From NCBI RefSeq assembly GCF_029894125.1, contig NZ_JARXYZ010000005.1, forward strand, positions 62,001 through 126,000: a DNA stretch of 64,000 bases, in the 5' to 3' direction. The number at the start of each line of letters is the position of its first letter. Positions within the stretch are counted from its first letter, which is position 1. Of this stretch, positions 25,001 through 33,881 are shown piece by piece. The notes beneath the pieces were generated by a model. That model was not told where the DNA came from, did not search any database, and saw nothing but the letters and a program-made list of their open reading frames with translations. The DNA is from Kitasatospora sp. MAA19 (GTDB lineage Bacteria > Actinomycetota > Actinomycetes > Streptomycetales > Streptomycetaceae). The translations under genes and the position numbers were made by a program.

Positions 25001-26687
25001 GAACAACCGTTCGCTCAAGGACATCACTGAGCGAATCGAAAAGCTATCGGCTGCTCTCATGGCGGCTCACGGCCATGCCAAGAGTCTTGACGACTCGATC
25101 GACAACATCTCGAAGAAGGCGCCCGGAGGGCATTCTTCGGGTACCCCTTCCAAGCCGGATACTCCGAAGAAAAAATATGCGGCGGGTGGTGTTCTTCCTG
25201 GCTATGCGCCGGGTGTGGACTCCATTCCGGCGATACTTTCCCCCGGTGAGGCAATCCTCCGACCGGAGGTCACTGCGGCCCTCGGGCCGGCTCTGATCCA
25301 CTCGTGGAATGCAGCGGCCCGAAAGGGCCAGCTGTCCCGCTACGCGGGCGGCGGTATTGCGGGCCGGTTCGGGTTCGACGATATCCGCAACGCGATTCAG
25401 CTTCAGAACGTTTTCCCCTATGCCACGGCTGCTGCTCGGGTCATGTCTTACTCCAAGACGAGTGACGACATTGGAGGTGACGCTCAGTCCGGAATGCTCG
25501 GTGTCGGGTCGAACGCCTCTAGGTGGGTCGGTTCCGGCGTCGCAGACCGGTTCAAGGGAATCTTTGATTTCGTCACCACGGACTCGTGGTCGCTTCTCCG
25601 CCGAGTTCCGACCGTTCTCGGCCAGGTAGCGGGAACTCTCGGCGGAAGTATCTCGCCGATCCTCGGCCAGTATTTCTGGGACGACATTTGGAAGGGCGAT
25701 GGGAACATTCTCCGACGAGGAGAGCGGTTCCTCGGAGACACGTTCTCAACTCACACTCTGACCGAGGCCCTGGGAAACCTTGGCGGCGGCGCGTGGGAAT
25801 CGCTGAAGGCTGTTGTCGGCGGCGCTAAGGATCTGATCACAGACCCGATTGGAACGGTAAAGGAGGGTATTAACGGGATCTGGGATGTCGCCTCGGCCGA
25901 GGTCGATCAGGTCGTCGACATGGTTCAGGCTGTTAAAGGCATCTACGATGCTCCAGGCGATTATGCCGAGTCGGTTCTAGAGGACGTCCTGAGCACAGCC
26001 AAGGAGGCCCTGCCGAATATCGATGGTCTTTTCGACTTCTCGTCCGGCTCTAAGGTTTCGGCCACCATCCCGGTGTCCGACCTGGATTTCCATGACATGC
26101 TCGGCGGCAGGCTCGATCCCACCGGGGATCAGGTTACCCGCTGGCGCCCGACGGTTCAGCGGGTCCTCGGTGAACTGGGCCTCGACCAGAGTTACACGGA
26201 TCTGGTTCTGCACCGGATTCAGGTGGAGTCGAGTGGCGATCCTAACGCCGTCAATAATTTCGACTCGAACGCCCTGAACCCGAATATTGGGGCCAGCGCC
26301 GGTCTCATGCAGACCATCCCGGCGACCTTCGCGGCCTACGCCGGACCGTACCAGTACCTCGGGCGGTTGAACGGTCTCGCCTCGATTTATGCAGGACTGA
26401 ACTACGCCATCCACCGTTACGGCGCCGGCTGGCCTCAGGCTCTCTCCGGAAACCAGGGGTATTGGTCCGGAACGCTTTCCGCATCTCCCGGCCTAAAGCT
26501 GGTAGGTGAGCAGGGTCCAGAGCTGGTGAATTTCCGAGGAGGTGAGCGAGTCCACAACGCCGGGGACACCCGGCGAATGCTCCAGGGCAAGACCTACGAA
26601 ATCCACATCCATGAGGCCAAGGCCGAGGACACCACTCAGGCCGTTCTGCGGGCCATGCAATACGCGGAGGTGATGTCAGCAATGTAA
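22014..26687 (+). CDS. Tape measure protein with lytic transglycosylase domain
   Basis: 1,557 residues. N-terminal coiled coils (about 30-260), hydrophobic segments near 290 and 640, and three tandem about 43-residue repeats around residues 875-1005 (LRxEFTxxHxxAxxxxxKxGxG...SVAGRVGLL). Near 1380-1470 lies an SLT transglycosylase domain (IQVESSGDPNAVN, SAGLMQTIPATF). The C-terminal tail repeats LVGEQGPELVNFRGG. It sets tail length and probably opens host peptidoglycan during entry. Confidence 0.93.
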   Translation: MAPSSRGPIKVGSGYISVVPQIDPEGAKKFKAQLIKQMETAGTEAGKAFGAAATKGFETLPKAAATAAKKAKAAIEAEGKDSAETLARIERELTAQFGSEAARRFKEARKLEVEKQALAEETSTVTQRALRATVAQETEAATARSRATQATERERVASLRRQAEAAAQTAREERASRQRALEDEARIDREIEATRLRMERETQAAIRETARVRQQAQQQAIRGELAQVAAVRDGLRQQLAETRTTLSQISASHTSVVATIGKAWKKGFEGVEKFGTGLSEAGHLVTNNLVAPLGLAAAAATAFGVKSADSMISAQTGLRGMGVELKDVNSLLTEMTQYGIETPYSVNDMLKYGTRYTRANAAHNKKFSSSDPLEHAEGSREVAQRSVDMVKMIGDSAAYGGVLDPKMVSDGMYALEVIQDMGRTPLRNLKQLERATGIPAQQIAKLVGFHDRAFTPAELEGRKKMAKDAGANLDPPTTYEASAQLMDFMANAKDTGGLSGEQLIEKLLEHWRDPKMGIMGSAKRMGGATVGSRIENMKEQAQFKLGQLFYSEGEDGSYNYTGLGQKIMGHKVSDKDGTRFEGGLLNDVQDIGKDVFPTLKLMVEKFIDTLSRFTKWIKQAADYLEEHPALRDLVLKAAELGAVLGPLAIGAGILLKLVGKAGKLAGTLTSVAAAPVVAAGRGVRGASRIVRQARAGVQSRGEGDGFLSGYRQRRIELTGGTSGDDRRVRNEIQALEAQIRQADARTAELRRDLQAVNNTQLRTLIGELSGNGNRSVEGAAQAAHTELTQARTQGVEALNRATLSGLQRELGDSRQKAALLVAELQTAQREVAQLDAKRLVAFKVQVDGAHGAVTDLRLKVEETSLSVGRLDGKNLNGLRAEFTQAHSAANSLYEKIGMGVGATSVAGRVGLLDQRSLSGLRSEFTQLHGAADLVHEKVGQGTGALSVAGRVGLLNQRSLSGLRAEFDAVHSSAESVYTKIGQGTGEGSVAGRVGLLNNRSLKDITERIEKLSAALMAAHGHAKSLDDSIDNISKKAPGGHSSGTPSKPDTPKKKYAAGGVLPGYAPGVDSIPAILSPGEAILRPEVTAALGPALIHSWNAAARKGQLSRYAGGGIAGRFGFDDIRNAIQLQNVFPYATAAARVMSYSKTSDDIGGDAQSGMLGVGSNASRWVGSGVADRFKGIFDFVTTDSWSLLRRVPTVLGQVAGTLGGSISPILGQYFWDDIWKGDGNILRRGERFLGDTFSTHTLTEALGNLGGGAWESLKAVVGGAKDLITDPIGTVKEGINGIWDVASAEVDQVVDMVQAVKGIYDAPGDYAESVLEDVLSTAKEALPNIDGLFDFSSGSKVSATIPVSDLDFHDMLGGRLDPTGDQVTRWRPTVQRVLGELGLDQSYTDLVLHRIQVESSGDPNAVNNFDSNALNPNIGASAGLMQTIPATFAAYAGPYQYLGRLNGLASIYAGLNYAIHRYGAGWPQALSGNQGYWSGTLSASPGLKLVGEQGPELVNFRGGERVHNAGDTRRMLQGKTYEIHIHEAKAEDTTQAVLRAMQYAEVMSAM

Positions 26688-26705
26688 TCGCGAGGGAGGC
26701 CCTAT

Positions 26706-27704
26706 TTGCCGATTCCGGCTATAACCCCAACCGTCAAGGACCAGCAGCCGGCACCCCTGCCGCTGCCCCCTCAGCCGGTGGAGTGGGGCCATACCCATGT
26801 CACGATTACGGGCAAAGGAGGTCAGGGGGAGGAGATCTCTCTGACCTCCTTTGCCGCCCAGGAGTGGCCAGCGATCCTGATTCAGGCCGGAGCCACCGGA
26901 CTCGATATGCCGCCCGTCGAACTCTATGCCGACGACAGTCCGAATCTGGACGGCTCCATTTACCGGGGCAGCCGTGTGGCCGCCCGGCAGATCATGATCC
27001 CGGTCTATCTGCACGGGGTTGACCGTCGGTCTCTTCGAGACCTAAAGCGGCGGTTGATCCGGGCCATCAACCCAAAGAACGGCCCGTGCTTGATCAAGGT
27101 CACTGAGGCCGATTCCCAGACCCGAACCCTGATGGCTCACTACAAAGACGGTATGCAGGGTGACGAAGGCGTGGATAATGCCGGGTTCCGCTGGTCCAAA
27201 TACGGCTTGCAGTTCACCGCCTATGACCCGTGGTGGTACGGCCCCGATCTCCAGGTGGCGGAGTGGAGTTTCGGCAGTGGCACGGCCTTCTTGAAGACCA
27301 GCAAGGGATTCATGCCGCTCTCCCTGAACAAGGGCGTCCTGTCCAACTCGGCCATCCCTGTGGTGAACCCCGGCGACGTCGAGGCCTGGCCCGTGTGGCA
27401 GCTCAAGGGGCCCGTCCGCGGGTTCCGCCTCACCGGACCGGACGGCGGCTCGTTCGGCATCTCTGCCGGGTCCGTCGGGGCACCTGACGTCGTACCAGCA
27501 GGACGAACGCTCACCATCGACACCCGTCCCGGATACAAGACGCTCCGGGACGACCAGGGCACCAACTACTGGCCCGGGTTGGACGGCTCCCCTGCCCTCT
27601 GGCCTGTGCCGGCCGGGACGTCGGCCGTCTCCGTGGACCTGGCGGCCAGCGGGCCCACCACCTCCCTCCGTCTGACTTTCCGCCCCCGATACGAGAGCTA
27701 CTGA
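26706..27704 (+). CDS. Distal tail protein (Dit-like)
   Basis: 332 residues from TTG 26706 (GGGAGGCCC upstream). YRGSRVAARQIMIPVYL, RSLRDLKRRLIRAINP and QFTAYDPWWYGP are hallmarks of siphovirus distal tail components that start the baseplate. Confidence 0.85.
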   Translation: MPIPAITPTVKDQQPAPLPLPPQPVEWGHTHVTITGKGGQGEEISLTSFAAQEWPAILIQAGATGLDMPPVELYADDSPNLDGSIYRGSRVAARQIMIPVYLHGVDRRSLRDLKRRLIRAINPKNGPCLIKVTEADSQTRTLMAHYKDGMQGDEGVDNAGFRWSKYGLQFTAYDPWWYGPDLQVAEWSFGSGTAFLKTSKGFMPLSLNKGVLSNSAIPVVNPGDVEAWPVWQLKGPVRGFRLTGPDGGSFGISAGSVGAPDVVPAGRTLTIDTRPGYKTLRDDQGTNYWPGLDGSPALWPVPAGTSAVSVDLAASGPTTSLRLTFRPRYESY

Positions 27705-27709
27705 TACCC

Positions 27710-28939
27710 ATGGGATACCGAATCGAGGTCAGGGACCGGAACCTCCGCCGGGTAGGCGAGATCGACACGTGGATCAAGCTCGACATGATCGTACGTTTCT
27801 GCCAGCAGGGTTCATGGCAGCTGCTTATCAAGGCCGGGACGCATCAGGCCGCCCTCCTCCAAAAGGGCGGCGGGATCTCCGTCTATCAGGATGGCGTGCC
27901 CCATCCCGTCCTTACCGGTCAGATCGAGTTTTTTCAGAAGTACTGGACCACAGTCCAGCACACTGGCGAAGGATCACTGTTCGTCGGCGGGAAGTGCGAC
28001 AACAAGGTCGCTTACTCTCGTCTCGCATTCCCCGAGCCTTCCGCCCCAATCTCAGAGCAGTACAAGGCGAAGTCGAACCGGGTTGTCTCCGGTCGTGCCG
28101 GCTCAGCGCTTCTATGGGAACTGGAGCACGCGGTAGGAGCCTCTGCGCTCCCGGACCGTAGGGTTCCCGGCCTGGCCCTGCCTGCCTCCGCGGACTTCGG
28201 TGATCCGGTCTCCGAGGTGCTGCGGTTTGATTCAATCGGCACAGTCCTTGAGAAGTGGACAGATTCCAAGAGCATCGGATACCGACTGGTCTACAACCCC
28301 GATACGAGGCGTATTGGCCTGGAGGTCTACACGCCTCGGGACCGGTCCAAGGAAGTACGCTTCTCCCCTGAACTGGGGAACCTCCGGGAATACGTCTGGT
28401 CGCTTACCGCACCCAGGATCACCCGAGCCATTGTGGCATGCCAGGGAGAGGGAGAGGAGCGCTACCTGTACCAGCAGATCGATTCTGAGGCCGAAACCGA
28501 GTGGGGTATCCAGATCGAACAACTGGTTGACCGCCGCGACCTCCCGCTCAAGACCGACCCAGCCACCGGCCAGCCGGCCAAGGCAAGGCCGGAAACTACA
28601 GATGAGGAGTTCGCGAACGCCAAGAAGGTCGTCCGCGATGCCGCTGCCGCAGCCCTCCAGCAGGGTGAGCGAAACGGAAACTTCCAGCTGTACCCGATTG
28701 ACACGGAACAGATCCAGTTCGGTCGGGACTATTTCGTGGGTGACCTGGTTACCGTCTCAATCGACGGAGTCGACTACGTCGATATAGTTCGTGAGGTCAG
28801 CATCACCGTTGAGGATGCCGGAAAGCAGCTCACCATCCGCCCAAAGATCGGCGAGCAGGGTACCGGCGATCCACTGAATCTGTACAAGACCGTAAACGAG
28901 CTTCGAGAGAAGCTGAAGAAACTCGAAGCGAGGATGTGA
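27710..28939 (+). CDS. Gp37-like minor tail/baseplate protein
   Basis: 409 residues. MGYRIEVRDRNLRRVGEIDTWIKLD, GGISVYQDGVPHPVLTGQIEFF and the C-terminal GDLVTVSIDGVDYVDIVREVSIT match the ReqiPepy6 Gp37-like family of actinophage tails. Closely spaced to both neighbours. Confidence 0.85.
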   Translation: MGYRIEVRDRNLRRVGEIDTWIKLDMIVRFCQQGSWQLLIKAGTHQAALLQKGGGISVYQDGVPHPVLTGQIEFFQKYWTTVQHTGEGSLFVGGKCDNKVAYSRLAFPEPSAPISEQYKAKSNRVVSGRAGSALLWELEHAVGASALPDRRVPGLALPASADFGDPVSEVLRFDSIGTVLEKWTDSKSIGYRLVYNPDTRRIGLEVYTPRDRSKEVRFSPELGNLREYVWSLTAPRITRAIVACQGEGEERYLYQQIDSEAETEWGIQIEQLVDRRDLPLKTDPATGQPAKARPETTDEEFANAKKVVRDAAAAALQQGERNGNFQLYPIDTEQIQFGRDYFVGDLVTVSIDGVDYVDIVREVSITVEDAGKQLTIRPKIGEQGTGDPLNLYKTVNELREKLKKLEARM

Positions 28940-28942
28940 TTC

Positions 28943-29995
28943 ATGGCTGAACTCAGCTACCCATTTGCCCAGGCGAATTCCTCGGGCGGCAGTGAGATGG
29001 TTTCTCAGATTCAGTGGCAACAGATGGCCCACCTGTGGGGCGGGGACCGAATCGACTACCAGCTCACCAGTAGCACCTATGATGCCGCGGCCCTCCCTTT
29101 CGCCTGGAAGGTCATCAACGGTCGAACAATTACCGTCGACCCCGGGAATGCGTGGGTCGGGGGTTTCTACTACCAGCTCACGGCGACTGCTTCTCTGGAC
29201 GTCGAACCGAATCCGACGGATAAGCCCCGTAAGGACACTTTGGTCATTCGGGCTGATGTCACCAAGGGCAGTGTGAATCTGGCCGTGGTGAAGGGCCAGC
29301 CGAGCATTTCCCCGATCGCCCCTCAGCCCCAGCGGGCTCCGGGCCAGCGCTGGGAGATGGTCCTCCTGGAAGTCGATGTGCCGGCGGCCAATGGCGCCCT
29401 GGTGGTCTACTCTCGGGGGAATTTCGACATGCCCCGGGCAGTGGCAACGCCATGGAACACGCGGAGTACGGCTGATTTCCTGCCCCGAGGGTCTTTCCTC
29501 TATGACCTGGACGTGGACGGTGGAGACAGCCAGTACGAGGCCTACAGCGGTCGTGACGGCTATGTGGTGGCCCGGCACCTGGGCAAGGCCCGACCTTTCA
29601 CCCCAGGGCTCTGGGGCATGAATTCACAGCCTGCCGAGGTCGATCGCGTGTGCCGCTGGCGGTGGGCGGCCCCGAATCTGGTCCACTTCAACATGCGGAT
29701 TCGAAACCCCGGGGCCGACATCGTGACCACCGGGTGGTACATGCAGGCCTCCCTTCCCCAGCCGGCCAACGGGCGGACTGCCCAGACGTTCCACGGCTAC
29801 ATTGACAACCCCGGCGGAAACGGCGGGCGCCCTTGGCTGAGCGACGTCCGTGGAATCACCTGGGAGGGAAACAGCACCACGACTGTGAACCTCTTTACCC
29901 CGGATTCCACCGGGCTCACTGTGCTCCCGGGTATCCCTGCCCGTTCCACGCTCTATCTGAGCGGTACTTACGAATCCGACGTCTTCGCCGAGTAA
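28943..29995 (+). CDS. Minor tail protein
   Basis: 350 residues starting MAELSYPFAQANSSGGSEMV. The N-terminal half is conserved in actinophage minor tail proteins (WKVINGRTITVDPGNAWVGG); the C-terminal half is beta-rich and more variable, as expected for a surface protein. Receptor binding is an inference from position. Confidence 0.75.
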   Translation: MAELSYPFAQANSSGGSEMVSQIQWQQMAHLWGGDRIDYQLTSSTYDAAALPFAWKVINGRTITVDPGNAWVGGFYYQLTATASLDVEPNPTDKPRKDTLVIRADVTKGSVNLAVVKGQPSISPIAPQPQRAPGQRWEMVLLEVDVPAANGALVVYSRGNFDMPRAVATPWNTRSTADFLPRGSFLYDLDVDGGDSQYEAYSGRDGYVVARHLGKARPFTPGLWGMNSQPAEVDRVCRWRWAAPNLVHFNMRIRNPGADIVTTGWYMQASLPQPANGRTAQTFHGYIDNPGGNGGRPWLSDVRGITWEGNSTTTVNLFTPDSTGLTVLPGIPARSTLYLSGTYESDVFAE

Positions 29996-30004
29996 GGAGA
30001 CTTT

Positions 30005-30769
30005 ATGGCACGAAATCTCTTTGGGGGCACGTCCGCTGACGTGGCGGAAAGCGTGAGCGGAGCCCGGATTCCCGGCGCCGTCGGGACCGTTTGGGACGGC
30101 CCCAGCGAGGGCGCCCGACAGATCACCGACCTGACCGACTCCTCCGGCGCCCCGGTCCTCCAACTCGTAGCGGACAACCGGGGCATGGTGCCCCCGTTCT
30201 ACGGCCCTCCGACCGGTTCAGAGCGGCTGTGGGTGGACTTCGGGGCCGGACGCGTCGGACTCCTCGCCACGAACACCGGTGAGCGCCTGGTCCAGCACCA
30301 GGCCGCCGCGGACCCTCACCAGGACCGCGCCTACACCAATGAGCGGCTGCTGAACTACGTGCCGATCAACGGGTCGGATCTCAACGTCCCAGCCGGTTCG
30401 GACTGGGCTCGGTGGATCGTCGCCTCGACTGCCGACATCAACGGTTCAGCCTGGAAACTCAAGACGGCCGACAACACCGATTACACCCGGCTTCGCAACA
30501 GCGGCGCCCTGCTGATTGACACCATTGGAGTGCGCGCCGCCCTCTGCATCGGTGCCCCGGCCTACCCGGCGAACCAGACCGTTGTCAACGTCACCAACTC
30601 GAAGGCCAGCACCACAACTACCGCCAGCGTTTTTCGAGTTCAGGGCGACGGTTCGGTGATCTCTGCGGGTACCGTCACGGCCACGAACGTTGGTTCAGCC
30701 AGGCTGTTCAGCGGGCCCAACGCTCCGGCGGTCCCTCGGCCTGGAGACGTATGGGTGCAGTATGGCTAA
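30005..30769 (+). CDS. Minor tail protein
   Basis: 254 residues. The N-terminal FGGTSADVAESVSGARIPGAVGTVWDG segment recurs in phage tail-tip proteins; the C-terminus is Thr/Ser-rich beta structure. AAGGAGACTTT precedes the ATG. Its end overlaps the next gene by 8 nt. Confidence 0.7.
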   Translation: MARNLFGGTSADVAESVSGARIPGAVGTVWDGPSEGARQITDLTDSSGAPVLQLVADNRGMVPPFYGPPTGSERLWVDFGAGRVGLLATNTGERLVQHQAAADPHQDRAYTNERLLNYVPINGSDLNVPAGSDWARWIVASTADINGSAWKLKTADNTDYTRLRNSGALLIDTIGVRAALCIGAPAYPANQTVVNVTNSKASTTTTASVFRVQGDGSVISAGTVTATNVGSARLFSGPNAPAVPRPGDVWVQYG

Positions 30770-31589
30770 CCAGCTTCGTGTCTGGGACGGCTCGGCCTGG
30801 GTCGACCGAACGCCGCAGATCTGGGACGGGTCGAAGTGGGCCCCGAAGCCGCCCCTTTACTGGGACGGGGCGGCCTGGATGGACTCCGCTCCGACGCCCC
30901 GGGAGTTTCCGGCCTACCGGGGCGGAAGCAGCTCACTCGTCCAGGGCCAGGGCCTGGTGGAACTGCCTCTCCCCCCGACCCGTACGAACGACTGGATCGT
31001 GTCTATCTGCGTGGCCGACGGTTCTTCGACGGCGCCCCGTTTACTGAGCCCTGCCGGGGCGATCCCCACCCAATACCGGCTAGGCAGCGGCCTGTTGATG
31101 GCGGTTGCCGTGTGGCCCTGGGAACCATCCCGGGGGGCCTCTGTCACCTGGGACGTCGGTGGCGCGCATGCCGCCACGATGAACCTCGTATATCGACTTG
31201 GCGATATTTCTAGCGTGGGCCTGACGCCGGTTGTCGGAATCCGGGAGTACAGCGGCACCAACTCCCTCCCCCTGATGGCCTCGACCAGCTACCGCAACTT
31301 GTACGCCGCTGTGACCGTCTCCAACTCCCTGACTGGCCTTGCCTGGCCGTCCGGCGTGACGCCTCGGGCTCAACAGCTCGGGACGTGGGGGATGAATGAA
31401 ATCAGTCTCATGACGGGCGACACTCCGGGGGCCGGCGGTTCCCCTGGGGGCATCCAGTTGGACGCCACGGTCTCCTCTGCGGCAGTGGTCCTGATCTCAA
31501 TTCCCGGCCGCTCTGACGGCAAGTCGACCTGGATTCTCGGAGACCCCGTTGGGTCTGTTCTCGGAGAGACCACAATTCTGGAGCTATAA
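30762..31589 (+). CDS. Minor tail protein with WDG repeats
   Basis: 275 residues from ATG 30762. It opens with four WDG(S/T/A) repeats (LRVWDGSAWVDRTPQIWDGS, KW..LYWDGAAW), then a jelly-roll-like domain. Such WDG repeats occur in actinophage tail-fibre proteins. Upstream in-frame starts would lie within the preceding gene. Confidence 0.7.
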   Translation: MANQLRVWDGSAWVDRTPQIWDGSKWAPKPPLYWDGAAWMDSAPTPREFPAYRGGSSSLVQGQGLVELPLPPTRTNDWIVSICVADGSSTAPRLLSPAGAIPTQYRLGSGLLMAVAVWPWEPSRGASVTWDVGGAHAATMNLVYRLGDISSVGLTPVVGIREYSGTNSLPLMASTSYRNLYAAVTVSNSLTGLAWPSGVTPRAQQLGTWGMNEISLMTGDTPGAGGSPGGIQLDATVSSAAVVLISIPGRSDGKSTWILGDPVGSVLGETTILEL

Positions 31590-32177
31590 CTGATCTCACT
31601 CCCTCCTCTCAAGTCCTGGACAAGCCGCCAGGTGATCGGCCCGGCCGATCTCAACGGCCAGATTTATGACGTTCACGATGCTCTCTATAAGACAGTCACG
31701 GATCACGATAGTTCGATCAACCGGCTCAAGGTCAACCCGGTACTTCATCTCGGCCTGGCCGGGACATTTCAGCTGGCCGCCGATTCGTCGTCTGTCGTGT
31801 ACTGGGATACGGCCCATCCGATTACCAAGGTCGGGGCCTGGGATCTCTCCAGCACCACCGATATCAAGGTGCCTGAGGCTGGTGTGTACCGGGCGCACAT
31901 GAGCCTTGGTGGCTGGTCTACCGGGAGCGCAAATGCCAAGGTCAGAGGGTCGTTGAGTGGTGGCGGCCGATCCCATGGCGCCATCATGTACGGCATGCCG
32001 GGCTCGGATACGTACGGCGACACGACCACTACTTCTTTCCAGATGATGGCCACCCTGAACGCTGGTGATGCCATTAGCGCAAACATCGTCTCGTGGTGGC
32101 AGGGGTTCCGTTCAGATCTTGGGCCAGGTTACGACCGCGACGTTTGGTCATTGCAGATCGAGAAGATTTCCGGGTAA
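31590..32177 (+). CDS. Minor tail protein, CTG start
   Basis: 195 residues from CTG 31590: (M)ISLPPLKSWTSRQVIGPADL. This N-terminus is typical of actinophage minor tail proteins (LPPLxxWxxGxVVTxxxLN). GGAG lies six nt before the CTG, which overlaps the previous stop (TAACTG). The next possible start, GTG 31632, would delete the conserved N-terminus. The C-terminus is beta-rich with HLGLAGTFQLAAD. Confidence 0.72.
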   Translation: MISLPPLKSWTSRQVIGPADLNGQIYDVHDALYKTVTDHDSSINRLKVNPVLHLGLAGTFQLAADSSSVVYWDTAHPITKVGAWDLSSTTDIKVPEAGVYRAHMSLGGWSTGSANAKVRGSLSGGGRSHGAIMYGMPGSDTYGDTTTTSFQMMATLNAGDAISANIVSWWQGFRSDLGPGYDRDVWSLQIEKISG

Positions 32178-32186
32178 AGGAGGCTA

Positions 32187-32447
32187 ATGACCCCTACTGA
32201 CATTTTCAGCTATGCCGGTACGGCGGCCTCGGTCACCGCCGCGTTCGTTATGGTCCGCGCATCCTGGCAGATCAACTCTGCGGAAGTCTGGCGCGGTGAG
32301 GCTGAGGCACAGAAGACCCGGGCAGACAGGCTCCAGGATGACCTGAGTGAAATTAAGGAGCGGCTTACCCGCATTGAGGCGGAGAACCGTCGACTGGTCG
32401 AACTGATCACGACCCTCGACCCGACCAGGATTCGCTCCGACATCTGA
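32187..32447 (+). CDS. Small membrane-anchored coiled-coil protein
   Basis: 86 residues. One N-terminal transmembrane helix (FSYAGTAASVTAAFVMVRA) and a charged coiled coil (RADRLQDDLSEIKERLTRIE). Next to the endolysin, so a lysis-accessory or spanin-like role is possible, but no family is recognised. Confidence 0.7.
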   Translation: MTPTDIFSYAGTAASVTAAFVMVRASWQINSAEVWRGEAEAQKTRADRLQDDLSEIKERLTRIEAENRRLVELITTLDPTRIRSDI

Positions 32448-32464
32448 TTAATTCATTCATTCCC

Positions 32465-32493
32465 GAGGGGACCGGCCGCCTGGCCGGCCCCTC
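32465..32493 (+). terminator. Terminator before endolysin
   Basis: Stem GAGGGGACCGGCC / GGCCGG-CCCCTC with loop, followed by TCTTTATTT. AATTCATTCATTCCC directly precedes it (see repeat family). Confidence 0.7.
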
Positions 32494-32517
32494 TCTTTAT
32501 TTCCTCAGGAGGTTCCT

Positions 32518-33840
32518 CTGAGTCAGGTTTCCAACGTCCTATCGATCGCAGCCGGCGAGGTCGGCTATCAGGCCCAGCGCGCACCGGGCGAGCGCCCGTC
32601 CGGCCACCAGAGGTATTCCGGAGAGGTTCCGGGCCTTGGGTGGAGCAACTATCAGCCGTGGTGCGCAACTTGGGTCAGCTGGGTAGCCATGAAGGCCGGC
32701 GTCGCCAGTCTCTACCCGCGTACCGCTTCCTGCTCGAACGCCGTCGACTGGTTCCAGTCCCGGGGCCGGTGGAGCGCCTACCCGGCGATCGGCGCTCAGG
32801 TCCTGTACGGGCCCGGCGGAGGTACTCACACCGGAATCGTCTACGCCTACGACGAGACCACCATCTACACATACGAGGGCAACACCAGCACGGAGAACGA
32901 CGCCAACGGCAACAAGGTCATGCGCCGGTCGCGGCGCCGCCGGGACTCCTACGTCTACGGTTACGGTCTGCCCGTCTTCGATGGGGGCATCACCACCGCG
33001 GACCCCGCCCTCAAGGGGCGGGCAGGCTTCGCCTACCAGGCGTCCGCCTCCGGCCCGGCCGGAAACTCCGGCTCGACCTCCGGTAGCACCCGCACTGTGA
33101 CCGTGCGAGCCGGCCAGACGCTCACCGCGATTGCTGCTGCAGCCGGGATCAGCCTGGCCGCACTCCTGGCGGCCAACCCGGGTGTGAAGGACCATTCCGA
33201 CCAGATCCGTCCTGGTGACACCGTCACCGTGCCAGCCGTCCCCGGCGACCAGGAGCCAGCCCAGTCCAACCCCGAGCCGGCTCCGAATCCCGACCCGATT
33301 CCCCCGCCGGCCACCAACTCCTTTCCGGGTGTCGACAGGTTCGGTCCTGGCGCCAACAACGTCTCGGTGACCAAGCTCGGTCAGCTCCTGGTGCAGCGCG
33401 GTGGGGCCCGCTTCTACTCCGAGGGCCCAGGCCCTCGCTGGGGTGAGGCCGACCGTCGGGCGGTCCAGGCATTCCAGCTGGCTCAGGGGTGGTCGGGCAG
33501 CTCCGCGGACGGCATTCCCGGTCCGCAGACCTGGGACTACCTGATCAATGGCAAGGGTCAGAACATCAGCTCGACCACCTCAACGCCGACCGCTTCGACC
33601 TCCAGCTCGTTCCCGGGTCGCCAGGCCTTCCGTCCTGGTGTCAGCAACCCGAGCGTGACCGCCGTCGGCAAGCAGCTCGTCCGCAAGGGTTACGGCTCGT
33701 TCTACCGGGTTGGTCCTAGTTCTCGATGGTCGGAGGCAGATCGGCGCGCTGTCGCGGCCTTCCAGCGTGCTCAGGGCTGGTCCGGCTCCAACGCCGACGG
33801 CTACCCGGGACCGGTCACCTGGTCCCGCCTCATGCGCTGA
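32518..33840 (+). CDS. Endolysin: CHAP-like, LysM and two peptidoglycan-binding domains; CTG start
   Basis: 440 residues from CTG 32518, five nt after CAGGAGG. The catalytic Cys (NYQPWCATWVSW, near residue 48) lies upstream of the first ATG (32689), so a start there would make a dead enzyme; the frame has no ATG/GTG/TTG before it with a suitable site. His in GGGTHTGIVY (about 104) completes a CHAP/NlpC-like site. Then LysM (193-240; VRAGQTLTAIAAAAG) and two PG-binding repeats (about 270-343 and 365-440; EADRRAVQAFQLAQGWSG). Degrades host peptidoglycan for release. Confidence 0.88.
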   Translation: MSQVSNVLSIAAGEVGYQAQRAPGERPSGHQRYSGEVPGLGWSNYQPWCATWVSWVAMKAGVASLYPRTASCSNAVDWFQSRGRWSAYPAIGAQVLYGPGGGTHTGIVYAYDETTIYTYEGNTSTENDANGNKVMRRSRRRRDSYVYGYGLPVFDGGITTADPALKGRAGFAYQASASGPAGNSGSTSGSTRTVTVRAGQTLTAIAAAAGISLAALLAANPGVKDHSDQIRPGDTVTVPAVPGDQEPAQSNPEPAPNPDPIPPPATNSFPGVDRFGPGANNVSVTKLGQLLVQRGGARFYSEGPGPRWGEADRRAVQAFQLAQGWSGSSADGIPGPQTWDYLINGKGQNISSTTSTPTASTSSSFPGRQAFRPGVSNPSVTAVGKQLVRKGYGSFYRVGPSSRWSEADRRAVAAFQRAQGWSGSNADGYPGPVTWSRLMR

Positions 33841-33881
33841 CCTCATCTCGCTCTGAACGAATCAAATCCCAAGGGAGACAC

